Under the pieces are notes generated by a model. That model was not told the origin of the DNA and did not search any database. It was given only the letters and a program-made list of their open reading frames with translations. From an uncultured Pelagibacteraceae bacterium (GTDB lineage: Bacteria; Pseudomonadota; Alphaproteobacteria; Pelagibacterales; Pelagibacteraceae): a DNA stretch of 38,351 nucleotides. The stretch is from contig CACJEG010000010.1 in the NCBI GenBank assembly GCA_902592375.1, forward strand, positions 1-38,351, in the 5' to 3' direction. Made by a program: the position numbers and the translations under genes. Below are positions 1 to 8,424 of this stretch, in pieces (position 1 is the stretch's first letter; each line of letters begins with the position of its first letter).

Positions 1-2190
1 TTAAATGCATTGAGTGGCAAAGGCGTTCATATAGTAACTGTGAATGATTATCTTGCAAAAAGAGACTCGCTTGAAATGGGACAAATTTATAATTTTTTAG
101 GTCTCTCATCAGGTTTTATTAATAACTATCAAGATGATGCTGAACGTAAGAAAAATTATAATTGTGATATCACTTATGCAACTAACAGTGAATTAGGTTT
201 TGACTACTTGAGAGATAATATGAAATTTTCTGTAAAAGAAATGGTTCAGAGAGATCATAATTTTTCAATAGTAGATGAGATAGACTCATGTTTGATTGAT
301 GAAGCAAGAACACCTTTAATAATTTCTGGAGCAGCTGAAGATAAAACTGCCCAATATCTAGCAATTGATAAACTAATCAGAATCTTGAATAATAAAGACT
401 TCGAAATAGATGAGAAAGAAAAGAGTATTTTATTGACAAATGATGGAATTAATAATGTTGAAAAACTTTTTTCTAACGCCGGTATTTTAAAAAATAATAA
501 TTTTTATGACCCAGAAAATTTACATTTAGTTCACCATGTCAATCAAGCTTTACGAGCAAATCATTTATTTGAAAAAGGTAGAGACTATATTGTTAAAGAT
601 GGAAGTCTTAAAATTATAGACGAACTTACTGGAAGAATTTTAGAAGGCCGACGTTTTGGAGATGGTTTGCATCAAGCATTAGAAGCAAAAGAAAAAATTC
701 AAGTACAGGCTGAAAATCAAACGTTAGCTTCAATAACTTATCAAAATTATTTTAAACTTTATAAAAAATTATCTGGTTGTACTGGTACAGCTGCTACAGA
801 GTCTGAAGAGTTTTTTGAAATTTATAATCTGCCCGTTGTAGTTATTCCAACAAATAAAGAAATGATACGAAAAGATTTTAATGATTTAATTTTTAGAACA
901 GAAAAAGAAAAAAATGACGCAATTATAGAAAAAATAATTGAAAGAAATAAATTGGGTCAACCTATTTTGGTATTTACCTCTAGCATTAATAAATCTGAAG
1001 TTTATTCAAATTTATTAGATCAAAAAAATATTAAACATGTAGTTTTGAATGCAAAAAATCATGAGAATGAAGCTGAAATAATCGCAAATGCAGGAAAGGA
1101 AAATTCATTAATTATTACAACAAGTATTTCTGGAAGAGGAGTCGATATTCAACTTGGTGGTAAAAAAGGTTCTATTCATGAAGAACAACTTAAAATAAAT
1201 AAAGATAAAATTAAATCCTTAGGGGGTTTATTTGTAATTGGCACAGAAAGAATGGAGTCTAGAAGAGTCGATAACCAGGCTCGAGGAAGATCCGGAAGAC
1301 AAGGAGATGAAGGTAGTTCTGTATTTTATGTTAGTCTGGAGGATGATCTAATGAGAATTTTTGGATCAGAATCTATGAATACTATGCTAGAAAAACTTGG
1401 ACTTAAAGACGGTGAAAGTATTGATCATCCCTGGATTAACAAGGCATTAGAGAGAGCCCAACAGAAAGTAGAAGCTAGAAATTTTGATATAAGAAAAACA
1501 CTCATCAAATTTGATAATGTTCTTAATGATCAAAGGCATGTTGTGTTTTCACAAAGAAAAAATGCGATGAATAGTAAAAATATCTTTGATTATTCAGATC
1601 AATTTTTAAAAGAAATATCTGATGATTTAATTAAGTTAAAAATCTCAAATTTATCAAATCCTAAAAGTAATGAATTTAATAATAAAACTAAGCAAATAGT
1701 TGGTAAAAGCTTTGAAGAAACTGAATTTAAGGATTTCATTGAGTCAAATGATAAAGATTTCAAAGAAAAAATTTCTAATAAATTTCAAGAAACTAGAAAA
1801 GAACGGATTAAACTTCTGGGTGAAGATCATGCAAAAGAAATTGAAAAAAGAATTTTTCTTCAATCAATTGATTTAAATTGGAAATCGCACATTCAATATT
1901 TGGAGCAATTAAGACAAGTCATAGGTCTAAGATCTTATGGACAAAGAGATCCATTAGTTGAATATAAAAAAGAAGCATTTGAATTATTTTCAAATCTATT
2001 AGAAAAATTAAAATTAGATTATGTAACTATTTTAATGAACTTAAAAGTTGTTCTTGAGTCAAACCAGGAAAATGAAAACAAACAAAACGATATTTCTAAA
2101 CAAATTTCAAACAATAAAAAAATGGGAAGAAATGAACCATGTTTTTGTGGATCTGGAAAAAAATTCAAGCATTGTCATGGTGCTTTATAA
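1..2190 (+). CDS. secA: Protein translocase ATPase SecA (5' end cut by window)
   Basis: SecA is the cytoplasmic motor that pushes unfolded preproteins through SecYEG. The frame is open from base 1, and reading begins inside the first nucleotide-binding domain at LNALSGKGVHIVTVNDYLA, so the start codon and the Walker A loop lie outside the window; the TTG at 10 is not a real start. Visible are the Walker B DEIDS with LIDEARTPLIISG, the helicase-like SISGRGVDIQLGG motif (family norm NMAGRGTDIKLGG, so slightly divergent), the helical scaffold near residues 600-680, and a C-terminal zinc motif CFCGSGKKFKHCH used for SecB or ribosome contact. About 726 residues remain of an expected 830-900. Its stop lies 2 bases from the stop of convergent accA. 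Confidence 0.97.
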   Translation, partial: LNALSGKGVHIVTVNDYLAKRDSLEMGQIYNFLGLSSGFINNYQDDAERKKNYNCDITYATNSELGFDYLRDNMKFSVKEMVQRDHNFSIVDEIDSCLIDEARTPLIISGAAEDKTAQYLAIDKLIRILNNKDFEIDEKEKSILLTNDGINNVEKLFSNAGILKNNNFYDPENLHLVHHVNQALRANHLFEKGRDYIVKDGSLKIIDELTGRILEGRRFGDGLHQALEAKEKIQVQAENQTLASITYQNYFKLYKKLSGCTGTAATESEEFFEIYNLPVVVIPTNKEMIRKDFNDLIFRTEKEKNDAIIEKIIERNKLGQPILVFTSSINKSEVYSNLLDQKNIKHVVLNAKNHENEAEIIANAGKENSLIITTSISGRGVDIQLGGKKGSIHEEQLKINKDKIKSLGGLFVIGTERMESRRVDNQARGRSGRQGDEGSSVFYVSLEDDLMRIFGSESMNTMLEKLGLKDGESIDHPWINKALERAQQKVEARNFDIRKTLIKFDNVLNDQRHVVFSQRKNAMNSKNIFDYSDQFLKEISDDLIKLKISNLSNPKSNEFNNKTKQIVGKSFEETEFKDFIESNDKDFKEKISNKFQETRKERIKLLGEDHAKEIEKRIFLQSIDLNWKSHIQYLEQLRQVIGLRSYGQRDPLVEYKKEAFELFSNLLEKLKLDYVTILMNLKVVLESNQENENKQNDISKQISNNKKMGRNEPCFCGSGKKFKHCHGAL

Positions 2191-2192
2191 AT

Positions 2193-3287
2193 TTAAATAA
2201 ATAACAGAATTAAAGAAATTAAAATGAATCCACCAGCAATAGCTGATAATACTTTTTTTGATTTTAAAATTTTTTCAAAATTATTTTTCTTAACAGTTAA
2301 TGTGCTTAGATCCTCAGTACTAGTCATAAAACCATCGTTTCTTCCGATTTTAAGAAATTTATTTTTTCTCTCATTCATTATTTCTTCAGAAGATAATTCG
2401 TCAAAATAATTTAAATTTTTTGTTAAAGTTTCTCTCACGTTATTTAATATAATATCTCTATCTCTATGCGCACCACCTAAAGGTTCTTCAATTATTTCAT
2501 CAATAACTTTTAATTTTAATAAATCTTTAGCTGAAAGTTTCATAGCTTTCGCAGCATCAAGCATTTTTTTTGGATCTCTCCATAGAATAGTCGCACATCC
2601 CTCAGGGGATATTACTGAATAAATTGCATTTTCTAGCATAAGGACTTTATTTGATGAAGCTAATGCAATTGCTCCACCAGAACCACCCTCACCTATAATT
2701 ATTGCAATTGTTGGAACCTTAAGTTCCATGCAGCATTCAATAGATTTTGCAATCGCCTCTGCTTGTCCTCGTTCTTCAGCCCCTACACCTGGATATGCTC
2801 CTGGGGTATCAATAAAAGAAATTATCGGAATATTAAATTTATTTGCTAAATTCATTAATCTTATCGTTTTTCTATATCCCTCAGGCCTCATCATTCCAAA
2901 ATTTCTCTCAATTCTGCTATCTAAATCTTCTCCTTTTTCTTGACCTATCACTAATACAGATTTTCCATTAAATTTTGCAAATCCAGTTAAAACTGATTTA
3001 TCCTCACCGTAATATCTATCTCCAGAGAGTGAGATGAAGTCATCAAATAAATTATCAATAAAAAATTTTGCTTTTGGCCTATCTTCATGACGAGCAACCA
3101 TAGTAGTCTGCCAAGGATCTAAGTTAGAGTAAATACTTTTTAATTTTTCATCTATTTCATTTTGAGTACTTGAAATTTTTTGTGTATCAACTTCAGACAA
3201 TCCCTCTTGATTATAGGGATCTTTTAATTTTTCTAGTTCATTTTCTAGATCTTTAATTTCTGTTTCAAAATTTAGATAATTTTTCAT
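2193..3287 (-). CDS. accA: Acetyl-CoA carboxylase carboxyltransferase subunit alpha with C-terminal hydrophobic tail
   Basis: AccA pairs with AccD (24674-25603 here) to transfer carboxyl from carboxybiotin to acetyl-CoA, making malonyl-CoA for fatty acids. The N-terminal coiled helix (MKNYLNFETEIKDLENELEKL), the RPKAKFFIDNLFDDF segment, GDRYYGEDKSVLTGFAKF and the crotonase-like core with SFIDTPGAYPGVGAEERGQ and IGEGGSGGAIAL are all typical. At 364 residues it is about 45 longer than the E. coli protein (about 319). The extra part ends in a 19-residue hydrophobic stretch (about 346-364, VLSAIAGGFILISLILLFI) preceded by lysines, which looks like a tail anchor. Start ATG fits the family. The gene diverges from the riboswitch-glcB unit. 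Confidence 0.97.
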   Translation of the reverse strand: MKNYLNFETEIKDLENELEKLKDPYNQEGLSEVDTQKISSTQNEIDEKLKSIYSNLDPWQTTMVARHEDRPKAKFFIDNLFDDFISLSGDRYYGEDKSVLTGFAKFNGKSVLVIGQEKGEDLDSRIERNFGMMRPEGYRKTIRLMNLANKFNIPIISFIDTPGAYPGVGAEERGQAEAIAKSIECCMELKVPTIAIIIGEGGSGGAIALASSNKVLMLENAIYSVISPEGCATILWRDPKKMLDAAKAMKLSAKDLLKLKVIDEIIEEPLGGAHRDRDIILNNVRETLTKNLNYFDELSSEEIMNERKNKFLKIGRNDGFMTSTEDLSTLTVKKNNFEKILKSKKVLSAIAGGFILISLILLFI

Positions 3288-3362
3288 GTTTTATTTATAG
3301 CGGATGGTTAAAATACAAAAAAGGCAATAAAATGATATTAAATTAGGTGTAATTCTTATTAA

Positions 3363-3390
3363 TTGACTTAAATCATTTAACAGATACAAA
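3363..3390 (+). promoter_or_regulatory. Candidate sigma-70 promoter of riboswitch-glcB
   Basis: TTGACT at 3363-3368 and TACAAA at 3385-3390 are separated by 16 bases. A transcript would start near 3396-3398, the first base of the first glycine aptamer, so the riboswitch would occupy the whole 5' leader. Called by consensus only. Confidence 0.5.
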
Positions 3391-3396
3391 TCCATT

Positions 3397-3540
3397 ATCG
3401 GGAGAGACTATTTATAGCGCCGAAGGAGCAACCACCCCGGAAACTCTCAGGCAAAAGGACCGATTAAAGCATAACACTCTGGAAAGAGATTGATTTCCGC
3501 CGAAGGAGTAAAGCTCTCAGGCAAAAATACAGATGGGGTA
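3397..3540 (+). promoter_or_regulatory. Tandem glycine riboswitch controlling glcB
   Basis: Two glycine-aptamer copies lie head to tail. Aptamer 1 spans about 3397-3464 (closing strands ATCGG and CCGAT, core GCCGAAGGAGCAA, ACTCTCAGGCAAAAGGA). Aptamer 2 spans about 3475-3540 (closing strands ACTCT and GGGGT with two G-U pairs, core GCCGAAGGAGTAA, GCTCTCAGGCAAAAATA). The linker is short, about 10 bases, as in cooperative tandem glycine riboswitches. In most bacteria this element controls the glycine cleavage system; placement in front of malate synthase is known from SAR11 and links glycine level to glyoxylate use. The second aptamer ends only 14 bases before the glcB ATG, so the expression platform must be very compact. 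No good Shine-Dalgarno lies next to that ATG; the GGGG at 3535-3538 is part of the aptamer 2 closing stem. Confidence 0.95.
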
Positions 3541-3554
3541 CGAACTCAAGTGCT

Positions 3555-5729
3555 ATGCAAGAAAAATATATTAAAATTAATAATCTTCAAGTATCTGAAA
3601 AGCTATCAAACTTTGTAAATGATGAATTATTAAAAAATACAAATGTATCTTCAGAAAATTTTTGGTCAGGTCTAGAAAAAACACTAGATGAGCTTGCGCC
3701 AAAAAATAAAGAATTAATTAAATTTAGGGAAGATTTACAGAAGAAAATAGATGATTGGTATATCAAAAATAAAGGTAAAGAATTTAATTTAGATGAGTAC
3801 AAAAAATTTTTATTAGAAATTGGTTATTTAAAAAATGAAGGACCTGATTTTAAAATAGAAACTGAAAATGTTGATGAAGAAATTTCAAGTATAGCTGGGC
3901 CTCAGTTAGTTGTGCCTGTCATGAATGCAAGATATGCATTAAATGCCGCGAATGCAAGATGGATGAGTTTATATGATAGTCTTTATGGTACAGATGTAAT
4001 TGAACAATCTGAAGATAGCGTATCTGAACGGTATGACCCTTTAAGAGGTGAAATGGTTATAAAATATGGAAGGGATTTTTTAGATAAGTACTTTCCATTA
4101 GCTGGGCTAAGCTGGAATAAAATTACAAGTTTTGCTGTAAAATATGGAAAATTAAAAGTTTTGAAAGGTGCTGATATTTTTGATTTAGAGGACGAAAATA
4201 AATTTGTTGGGCACAGAGGCGAAAGTGATAATCCTTCTGCAATTATTTTAAAAAATAATAATTTACATATTGAAATTCTAAAAGACTCAAGAGCTTTTGC
4301 TGCCCAACAAGATCATGCTGGTATAAGTGATATTATATTAGAATCAGCAGTGTCAACAATTTGTGATAATGAAGATAGTGTAGCAGCAGTTGACTCGGAA
4401 GATAAGATTATTTGTTATCGAAATTGGCTAGGTCTAATGAAAGGAGATCTTAAGTCAAAATTTGAAAAAGAAGGGAAATTATTTGAGAGAAAATTAAATC
4501 CACATAGAAGTTATATCTCAAAAGATGGTAAAGGTTTAAAGTTGCATGGCAGAAGCCTTTTGCTTGTAAGAAACGTTGGTCATCTTATGACAAACCCTTC
4601 AATTTTATTAAGTGATGGAAGTGAAATACCTGAGGGTATTATGGATGCATTTATAACTACAGCAGCCGCGCTTCATGATATTAAAAATAAAAATAATTCA
4701 AGAACTGGATCAGTTTATATTGTAAAACCAAAAATGCATGGTCCAGATGAGACGGCATTTACAGATTTAATTTTTTCTAAAGTTGAGGAAGTTCTAAATT
4801 TACCTAAGTATACATGTAAGATTGGTATTATGGATGAAGAGCGAAGAACATCAGCAAATTTAAAAGAATGTATCAGAAGTCTTAAAAATAGAGTTTTTTT
4901 TATCAATACTGGTTTCTTAGATAGAACAGGTGATGAAATGCATACATCAATGGAAGCCGGTCCTATGATTAAAAAAGGTGATATGAAATCATCTAAATGG
5001 ATTACTGCTTACGAAAATAACAATGTTGATATTGGTTTAAGTTGTGGGTTTTCTGGTAAAGCTCAAATTGGAAAAGGCATGTGGGCAATGCCAGATAAAA
5101 TGAAAGATATGATGGAGCAAAAAACAGGACACTTAAAAGCAGGTGCAAACTGTGCGTGGGTCCCATCGCCAACAGCAGCTGCTTTACATGCTCTACATTA
5201 TCATGAAATAAATATTTTCGATGAACAAAAAAAATTAACTGATAGAGAACCAGCTAAGCTTGATGATCTTTTAACAATTCCAATAGCAGATAGACCTAAT
5301 TGGTCTGTAGAGGATATAAATAAAGAAATTTCAAACTCTGCACAAACTTTATTGGGGTATGTTGTAAGGTGGGTCGATCAAGGTGTAGGTTGTTCTAAAG
5401 TACCCGATATTAACAACATAGGTTTGATGGAAGATAGAGCAACTCTAAGAATTTCTTCACAACATATTGCCAACTGGATTCATCATGGAATTACGACAAA
5501 AATACAAGTAACTGAAATAATGAAAGAGATGGCCAAAATAGTAGATGATCAGAACAAAGATGATCCGCTATATGTTAAAATGAGTGGTGATTATGAAAAC
5601 TCTATAGCATTTCAAACTGCGTGTGATTTAGTGTTTAAAGGTAAAGAACAACCTTCAGGCTATACCGAACCACTACTTCATTTAAATAGGTTAAAAAAAA
5701 AATCTAATCTGAGTTCGAAACCAAATTAG
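3555..5729 (+). CDS. glcB: Malate synthase G
   Basis: Condenses glyoxylate with acetyl-CoA to malate in the cytoplasm. At 724 residues it matches the long monomeric isoform G. Diagnostic blocks are [33 protein letters not shown] near 114-146, the [18 protein letters not shown] block, [35 protein letters not shown], and the C-terminal [37 protein letters not shown] region. ATG at 3555 follows directly from the glycine riboswitch, so expression is expected to respond to glycine; this suits an organism that uses glycine or glycolate as a carbon and serine source. Its 3' end overlaps convergent recR by 26 bases. Confidence 0.98.
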   Translation: MQEKYIKINNLQVSEKLSNFVNDELLKNTNVSSENFWSGLEKTLDELAPKNKELIKFREDLQKKIDDWYIKNKGKEFNLDEYKKFLLEIGYLKNEGPDFKIETENVDEEISSIAGPQLVVPVMNARYALNAANARWMSLYDSLYGTDVIEQSEDSVSERYDPLRGEMVIKYGRDFLDKYFPLAGLSWNKITSFAVKYGKLKVLKGADIFDLEDENKFVGHRGESDNPSAIILKNNNLHIEILKDSRAFAAQQDHAGISDIILESAVSTICDNEDSVAAVDSEDKIICYRNWLGLMKGDLKSKFEKEGKLFERKLNPHRSYISKDGKGLKLHGRSLLLVRNVGHLMTNPSILLSDGSEIPEGIMDAFITTAAALHDIKNKNNSRTGSVYIVKPKMHGPDETAFTDLIFSKVEEVLNLPKYTCKIGIMDEERRTSANLKECIRSLKNRVFFINTGFLDRTGDEMHTSMEAGPMIKKGDMKSSKWITAYENNNVDIGLSCGFSGKAQIGKGMWAMPDKMKDMMEQKTGHLKAGANCAWVPSPTAAALHALHYHEINIFDEQKKLTDREPAKLDDLLTIPIADRPNWSVEDINKEISNSAQTLLGYVVRWVDQGVGCSKVPDINNIGLMEDRATLRISSQHIANWIHHGITTKIQVTEIMKEMAKIVDDQNKDDPLYVKMSGDYENSIAFQTACDLVFKGKEQPSGYTEPLLHLNRLKKKSNLSSKPN

Positions 5730-6315
5730 ATCGATTTTTAAAAGCAGAAAATAAAGTCCCATCATCTAGACTTTCAATCTCTCCTCCGACTGGCAAACCT
5801 TGTGCTAATTTAGTAATTTTAACATCTAAATTTTTTAGACTATCTTGAATATAGTATGCAGTTGTTTGACCTTCAACAGTTGCACTAGTTGCAAGAATTA
5901 CCTCTTCGATTTTATCTCTATTAACTCTTTCAACTAATGAATTAATTAATAAATCTTCTTTTCTTTGGCCAACTGAAGAGATTGTTCCTCCTAAAATATG
6001 AAAATAGCCCTGAAAGATATTTGAATTTTCAATCGACCATTGGTCTGCAATATCCTCTACTACACAAATTTTATTAAATTTTTCTTTTGTGTTCTCACAA
6101 TTTAGACAGCCATTTGAATTTGATTTTAATGCACCACATGAATTGCATCTAACTACATTTTTATAAACTTGCGCCAATGTATTTGCCATAGGTTTTACAA
6201 GTTCATCACGATTATTAATTAATTTTAAAACAATTCTTTTTGCTGATTTGGGACCTAAACCTGGAAGTTTTGAAATTAATTTAATTAATTCTTCTATCTC
6301 ACTGATGTTTTGCAT
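5704..6315 (-). CDS. recR: Recombination mediator protein RecR
   Basis: RecR works with RecF and RecO to load RecA on gapped DNA. The 203-residue protein shows the helix-hairpin-helix (about 10-30, [16 protein letters not shown]), a four-cysteine zinc site (C57, C60, C70, C73) and a Toprim domain starting at [14 protein letters not shown] (about 82). It is the last gene of the dnaX-ybaB-recR operon, an order conserved in many bacteria; its start is directly adjacent to the ybaB stop. The 3' end overlaps glcB by 26 bases on the other strand, so neither gene has a conventional terminator there. Confidence 0.97.
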   Translation of the reverse strand: MQNISEIEELIKLISKLPGLGPKSAKRIVLKLINNRDELVKPMANTLAQVYKNVVRCNSCGALKSNSNGCLNCENTKEKFNKICVVEDIADQWSIENSNIFQGYFHILGGTISSVGQRKEDLLINSLVERVNRDKIEEVILATSATVEGQTTAYYIQDSLKNLDVKITKLAQGLPVGGEIESLDDGTLFSAFKNRSNLVSNSD

Positions 6316-6636
6316 CTATTTTAAAGGCCATTTAAAACCAGGAATTCCAAAACCTCCAGTTGCTTTTGAAATTTCCTCAGTTGTTTTTGATTTAAGTTGA
6401 GATTTAGCACTATTATGTGCTGCAACAATTAAATCTTCAATTATGGTTTTCTCCTCTTTCATAATTTCATCAGATAACTTTATTGTTTGCATCTCTCCCT
6501 CTCCATCCAAAGTTATCTTTACAGAATTTGAACCCGAAACTCCTTCAACTCTAATTTCCTTAATCTTTTGTTGGCTTTCTTTCATTTTTGCCTCAAGTTC
6601 TTTTGCTTTATCTAAAATTTTAGTAAAATCAGTCAT
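6316..6636 (-). CDS. ybaB: Nucleoid-associated protein, YbaB/EbfC family
   Basis: Small dimeric DNA-binding protein usually encoded between dnaX and recR; proposed to help shape the nucleoid. I chose the ATG at 6636 (MTDFTKILDKAKELEAKM, 106 residues) over an upstream in-frame ATG at 6648, because GGAG lies at Shine-Dalgarno distance before it and the family normally starts at this point. Charged helices flank a beta segment with the family pattern (VKITLDGEGEMQTIKLSDE), and the C-terminus carries the usual TGGFGIPGF-like glycine-rich end. The start overlaps the dnaX stop (ATGACTGA), suggesting translational coupling. Confidence 0.93.
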   Translation of the reverse strand: MTDFTKILDKAKELEAKMKESQQKIKEIRVEGVSGSNSVKITLDGEGEMQTIKLSDEIMKEEKTIIEDLIVAAHNSAKSQLKSKTTEEISKATGGFGIPGFKWPLK

Positions 6637-8284
6637 TATCAACTCCATCTTTGTTTGAATTTACATCTATTAATTCTGCATCAGGAAATTTATCCATCAC
6701 ACTTTTATATATTTCCGAAATTTTCATTTCATCAATTAACTGTTTTTTTACATTTTTTTCTTTATCTTTTACTGACATTTGCCCTTTTAATTTACTAAAC
6801 GTAATAATCCATCTTTCATCAGTCCATTCAAAAAGCTTTGATGATAAATCTTTTACAAAATTTTTATCTAAACTTTCATTAAAAGCTATTTCAATTCTAT
6901 TTTTTTCAAATTTTACAAGATTAACATTTTTTTCTAATTCGTATTTGAGTTTGATCTCTTTTTTTTTTGAACAAATTTCAATTAAATCCTCAAAATCATT
7001 TATAATAATTTTATTTTCTGCTTTGATTTCTGTTTGAATCTCTGGTTTGGTTTTTTCTTCCTGTGCAACATTCTTAATTTGACTTATTGTTTTAGAGGTT
7101 AATTCAGTTTCTGTATTCTTTATAAAATTTTCACTCTTCAACTCAGCCTCAACATTTTCAATTTTATTTTCAGATTTTACAGAATTTAAATGCATTAGTC
7201 TTATTAAAAACATCTCAATAGAGAGGTGTTGATTAGAAACTATGTCTATCTCATCGAGACAAGAGATGGCAAATTGCCAAAATAATATTAATACCTTTGA
7301 ATCTGTTTGATTTGATAAATTTTTAATTTTAGAAAATTCTTCGTCATTTAATGAAAAGTTTGTACTTTCCAAAGTCAATGAATTAATATTTTTAAAGTAA
7401 TAAAGCAACTCTAAGAAATCATTAATAAAAACCTTTGGTTCAACACCTTGGTCATAAATTTTTCTATAAATATTTATTACTTTTGTTTCTTCGCCTTTTA
7501 AAATTAGCTCAAACAAATCGATTAATTGAGATTTATCAAAATACCCAAAAATTTTCTGAGCTGAATTTAAGTCTAATTCTTTTCCTTCATCTAAACTTAA
7601 TAATGCTCTATCCAGCAGTGATAAAGCATCCCTAACAGAACCTTCTGAAATTTTAACTATAAGCCTTAAAGCATCGTCGCTTATTTTTCCATTTTCCTTG
7701 TCCTTTATTTTTTTAATAAACTCCAATAATTCTGATGATTTAATTCTAGATAGATCAAATCTTTGACATCTAGATACTACTGTAATTGGAATTTTTTTAA
7801 TTTCTGTAGTTGCAAAAATAAATTTTAGATATGCAGGTGGTTCTTCTAAAGTTTTTAATAAAGCATTAAATGCTTGTTTGCTTAACATATGAACTTCATC
7901 AATAATGAAGATTTTATATTTAGCTGAAGTCGGCCCATATCTTGAAAATTCGATTAAATCTCTGACATCATCTATACCTGTTTTGCTTGCCGCATCCATT
8001 TCAAGCACATCTATATGACTGGACTCACTTATAGATTTACAGTTTTCACAAAAGTTTTCTTTACATAAATTATCAATACCATTTGAACAATTAAGTGCTT
8101 TTGCAACAATTCGTGCTGTTGTGGTTTTTCCTATTCCCCTTATTCCAGTGAACAAATATGCATTAGGTATTTTGTCAGCTTTAATAGAATTGGTAATTGT
8201 TTCTGCAACGACTTCTTGACCAATAAGATCATCAAAAGTTTGAGGTCTATATTTTAATGCTAATACTTTTGAGTTATTATTCAT
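6629..8284 (-). CDS. dnaX: DNA polymerase III subunit gamma/tau
   Basis: Clamp-loader ATPase and organiser of the replisome. The 551-residue protein has Walker A GIRGIGKTT (about 48-56), zinc-binding cysteines C66, C74, C79 and C82, Walker B IIDEVHML (about 128-135), sensor 1 TTEIKKIPITVVSRCQRF, and domain III through about residue 365. The rest is a lysine/glutamate-rich linker and a short tau-type C-terminal domain. A run of ten A (coding strand; plus-strand T at 6959-6968) falls at codons 439-442, and both shifted frames stop soon after (see findings), so a gamma-like short form is possible. The ATG lies 10 bases after the 3' end of the SRP RNA, with no obvious Shine-Dalgarno. First gene of dnaX-ybaB-recR. 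Confidence 0.97.
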   Translation of the reverse strand: MNNNSKVLALKYRPQTFDDLIGQEVVAETITNSIKADKIPNAYLFTGIRGIGKTTTARIVAKALNCSNGIDNLCKENFCENCKSISESSHIDVLEMDAASKTGIDDVRDLIEFSRYGPTSAKYKIFIIDEVHMLSKQAFNALLKTLEEPPAYLKFIFATTEIKKIPITVVSRCQRFDLSRIKSSELLEFIKKIKDKENGKISDDALRLIVKISEGSVRDALSLLDRALLSLDEGKELDLNSAQKIFGYFDKSQLIDLFELILKGEETKVINIYRKIYDQGVEPKVFINDFLELLYYFKNINSLTLESTNFSLNDEEFSKIKNLSNQTDSKVLILFWQFAISCLDEIDIVSNQHLSIEMFLIRLMHLNSVKSENKIENVEAELKSENFIKNTETELTSKTISQIKNVAQEEKTKPEIQTEIKAENKIIINDFEDLIEICSKKKEIKLKYELEKNVNLVKFEKNRIEIAFNESLDKNFVKDLSSKLFEWTDERWIITFSKLKGQMSVKDKEKNVKKQLIDEMKISEIYKSVMDKFPDAELIDVNSNKDGVDND

Positions 8285-8294
8285 ATATCTATAA

Positions 8295-8378
8295 GGAGAC
8301 TAGAACCTGAATAACTGTCTCTACGACTGCTTCCGTTAAGATCTGGTCGGGTTCAAGCAGCATCCACCTCTAGCCTCC
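8295..8378 (-). ncRNA. ffs: Signal recognition particle RNA (4.5S, small bacterial type)
   Basis: On the minus strand a 10-bp closing stem (GGAGGCTAGA with TCTAGTCTCC, one G-U pair) encloses the conserved Ffh-binding region GACCAG...CGGAAGCAGTC, equivalent to E. coli GGUCAG...GGAAGCAGCC. The apical loop reads C-U-[UAAC]-G-G, a URRC-type tetraloop in place of the usual GGAA. The RNA is about 84 nt. It forms the core of SRP with Ffh for co-translational targeting of membrane proteins. It lies directly upstream of dnaX and has its own promoter within the pheA-dnaX gap. Confidence 0.93.
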
Positions 8379-8384
8379 AAATCT

Positions 8385-8414
8385 ATTATAGCAGTTAAAA
8401 TTTCTAATCTACAA
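8385..8414 (-). promoter_or_regulatory. Sigma-70 promoter of SRP RNA (and probably dnaX)
   Basis: On the minus strand, TTGTAG (8414-8409) and a perfect TATAAT (8390-8385) are separated by 18 bases. The predicted start falls about 7 bases downstream, at the first paired base of the SRP RNA (8378). There is no terminator between the RNA and dnaX, so this promoter probably also drives dnaX-ybaB-recR. Confidence 0.75.
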
Positions 8415-8424
8415 GAAAAGATTC

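Noticed and set aside
10..15. TTG at 10 as the secA start codon
   Set aside because: The frame is open to base 1 and the residues before it (LNA) match SecA, so the gene simply continues beyond the window.
2224..2409. Plus-strand open frame over the AccA tail
   Set aside because: Considered as an explanation for the AccA C-terminal extension; the AccA frame is continuous and ends in a clean hydrophobic helix, whereas the antisense product has no recognisable features.
6651..7037. 128-residue open frame antisense to the dnaX linker
   Set aside because: The product is Ser/Phe/Ile-rich low-complexity sequence, as expected from the complement of a Lys/Glu/Asn-rich linker.
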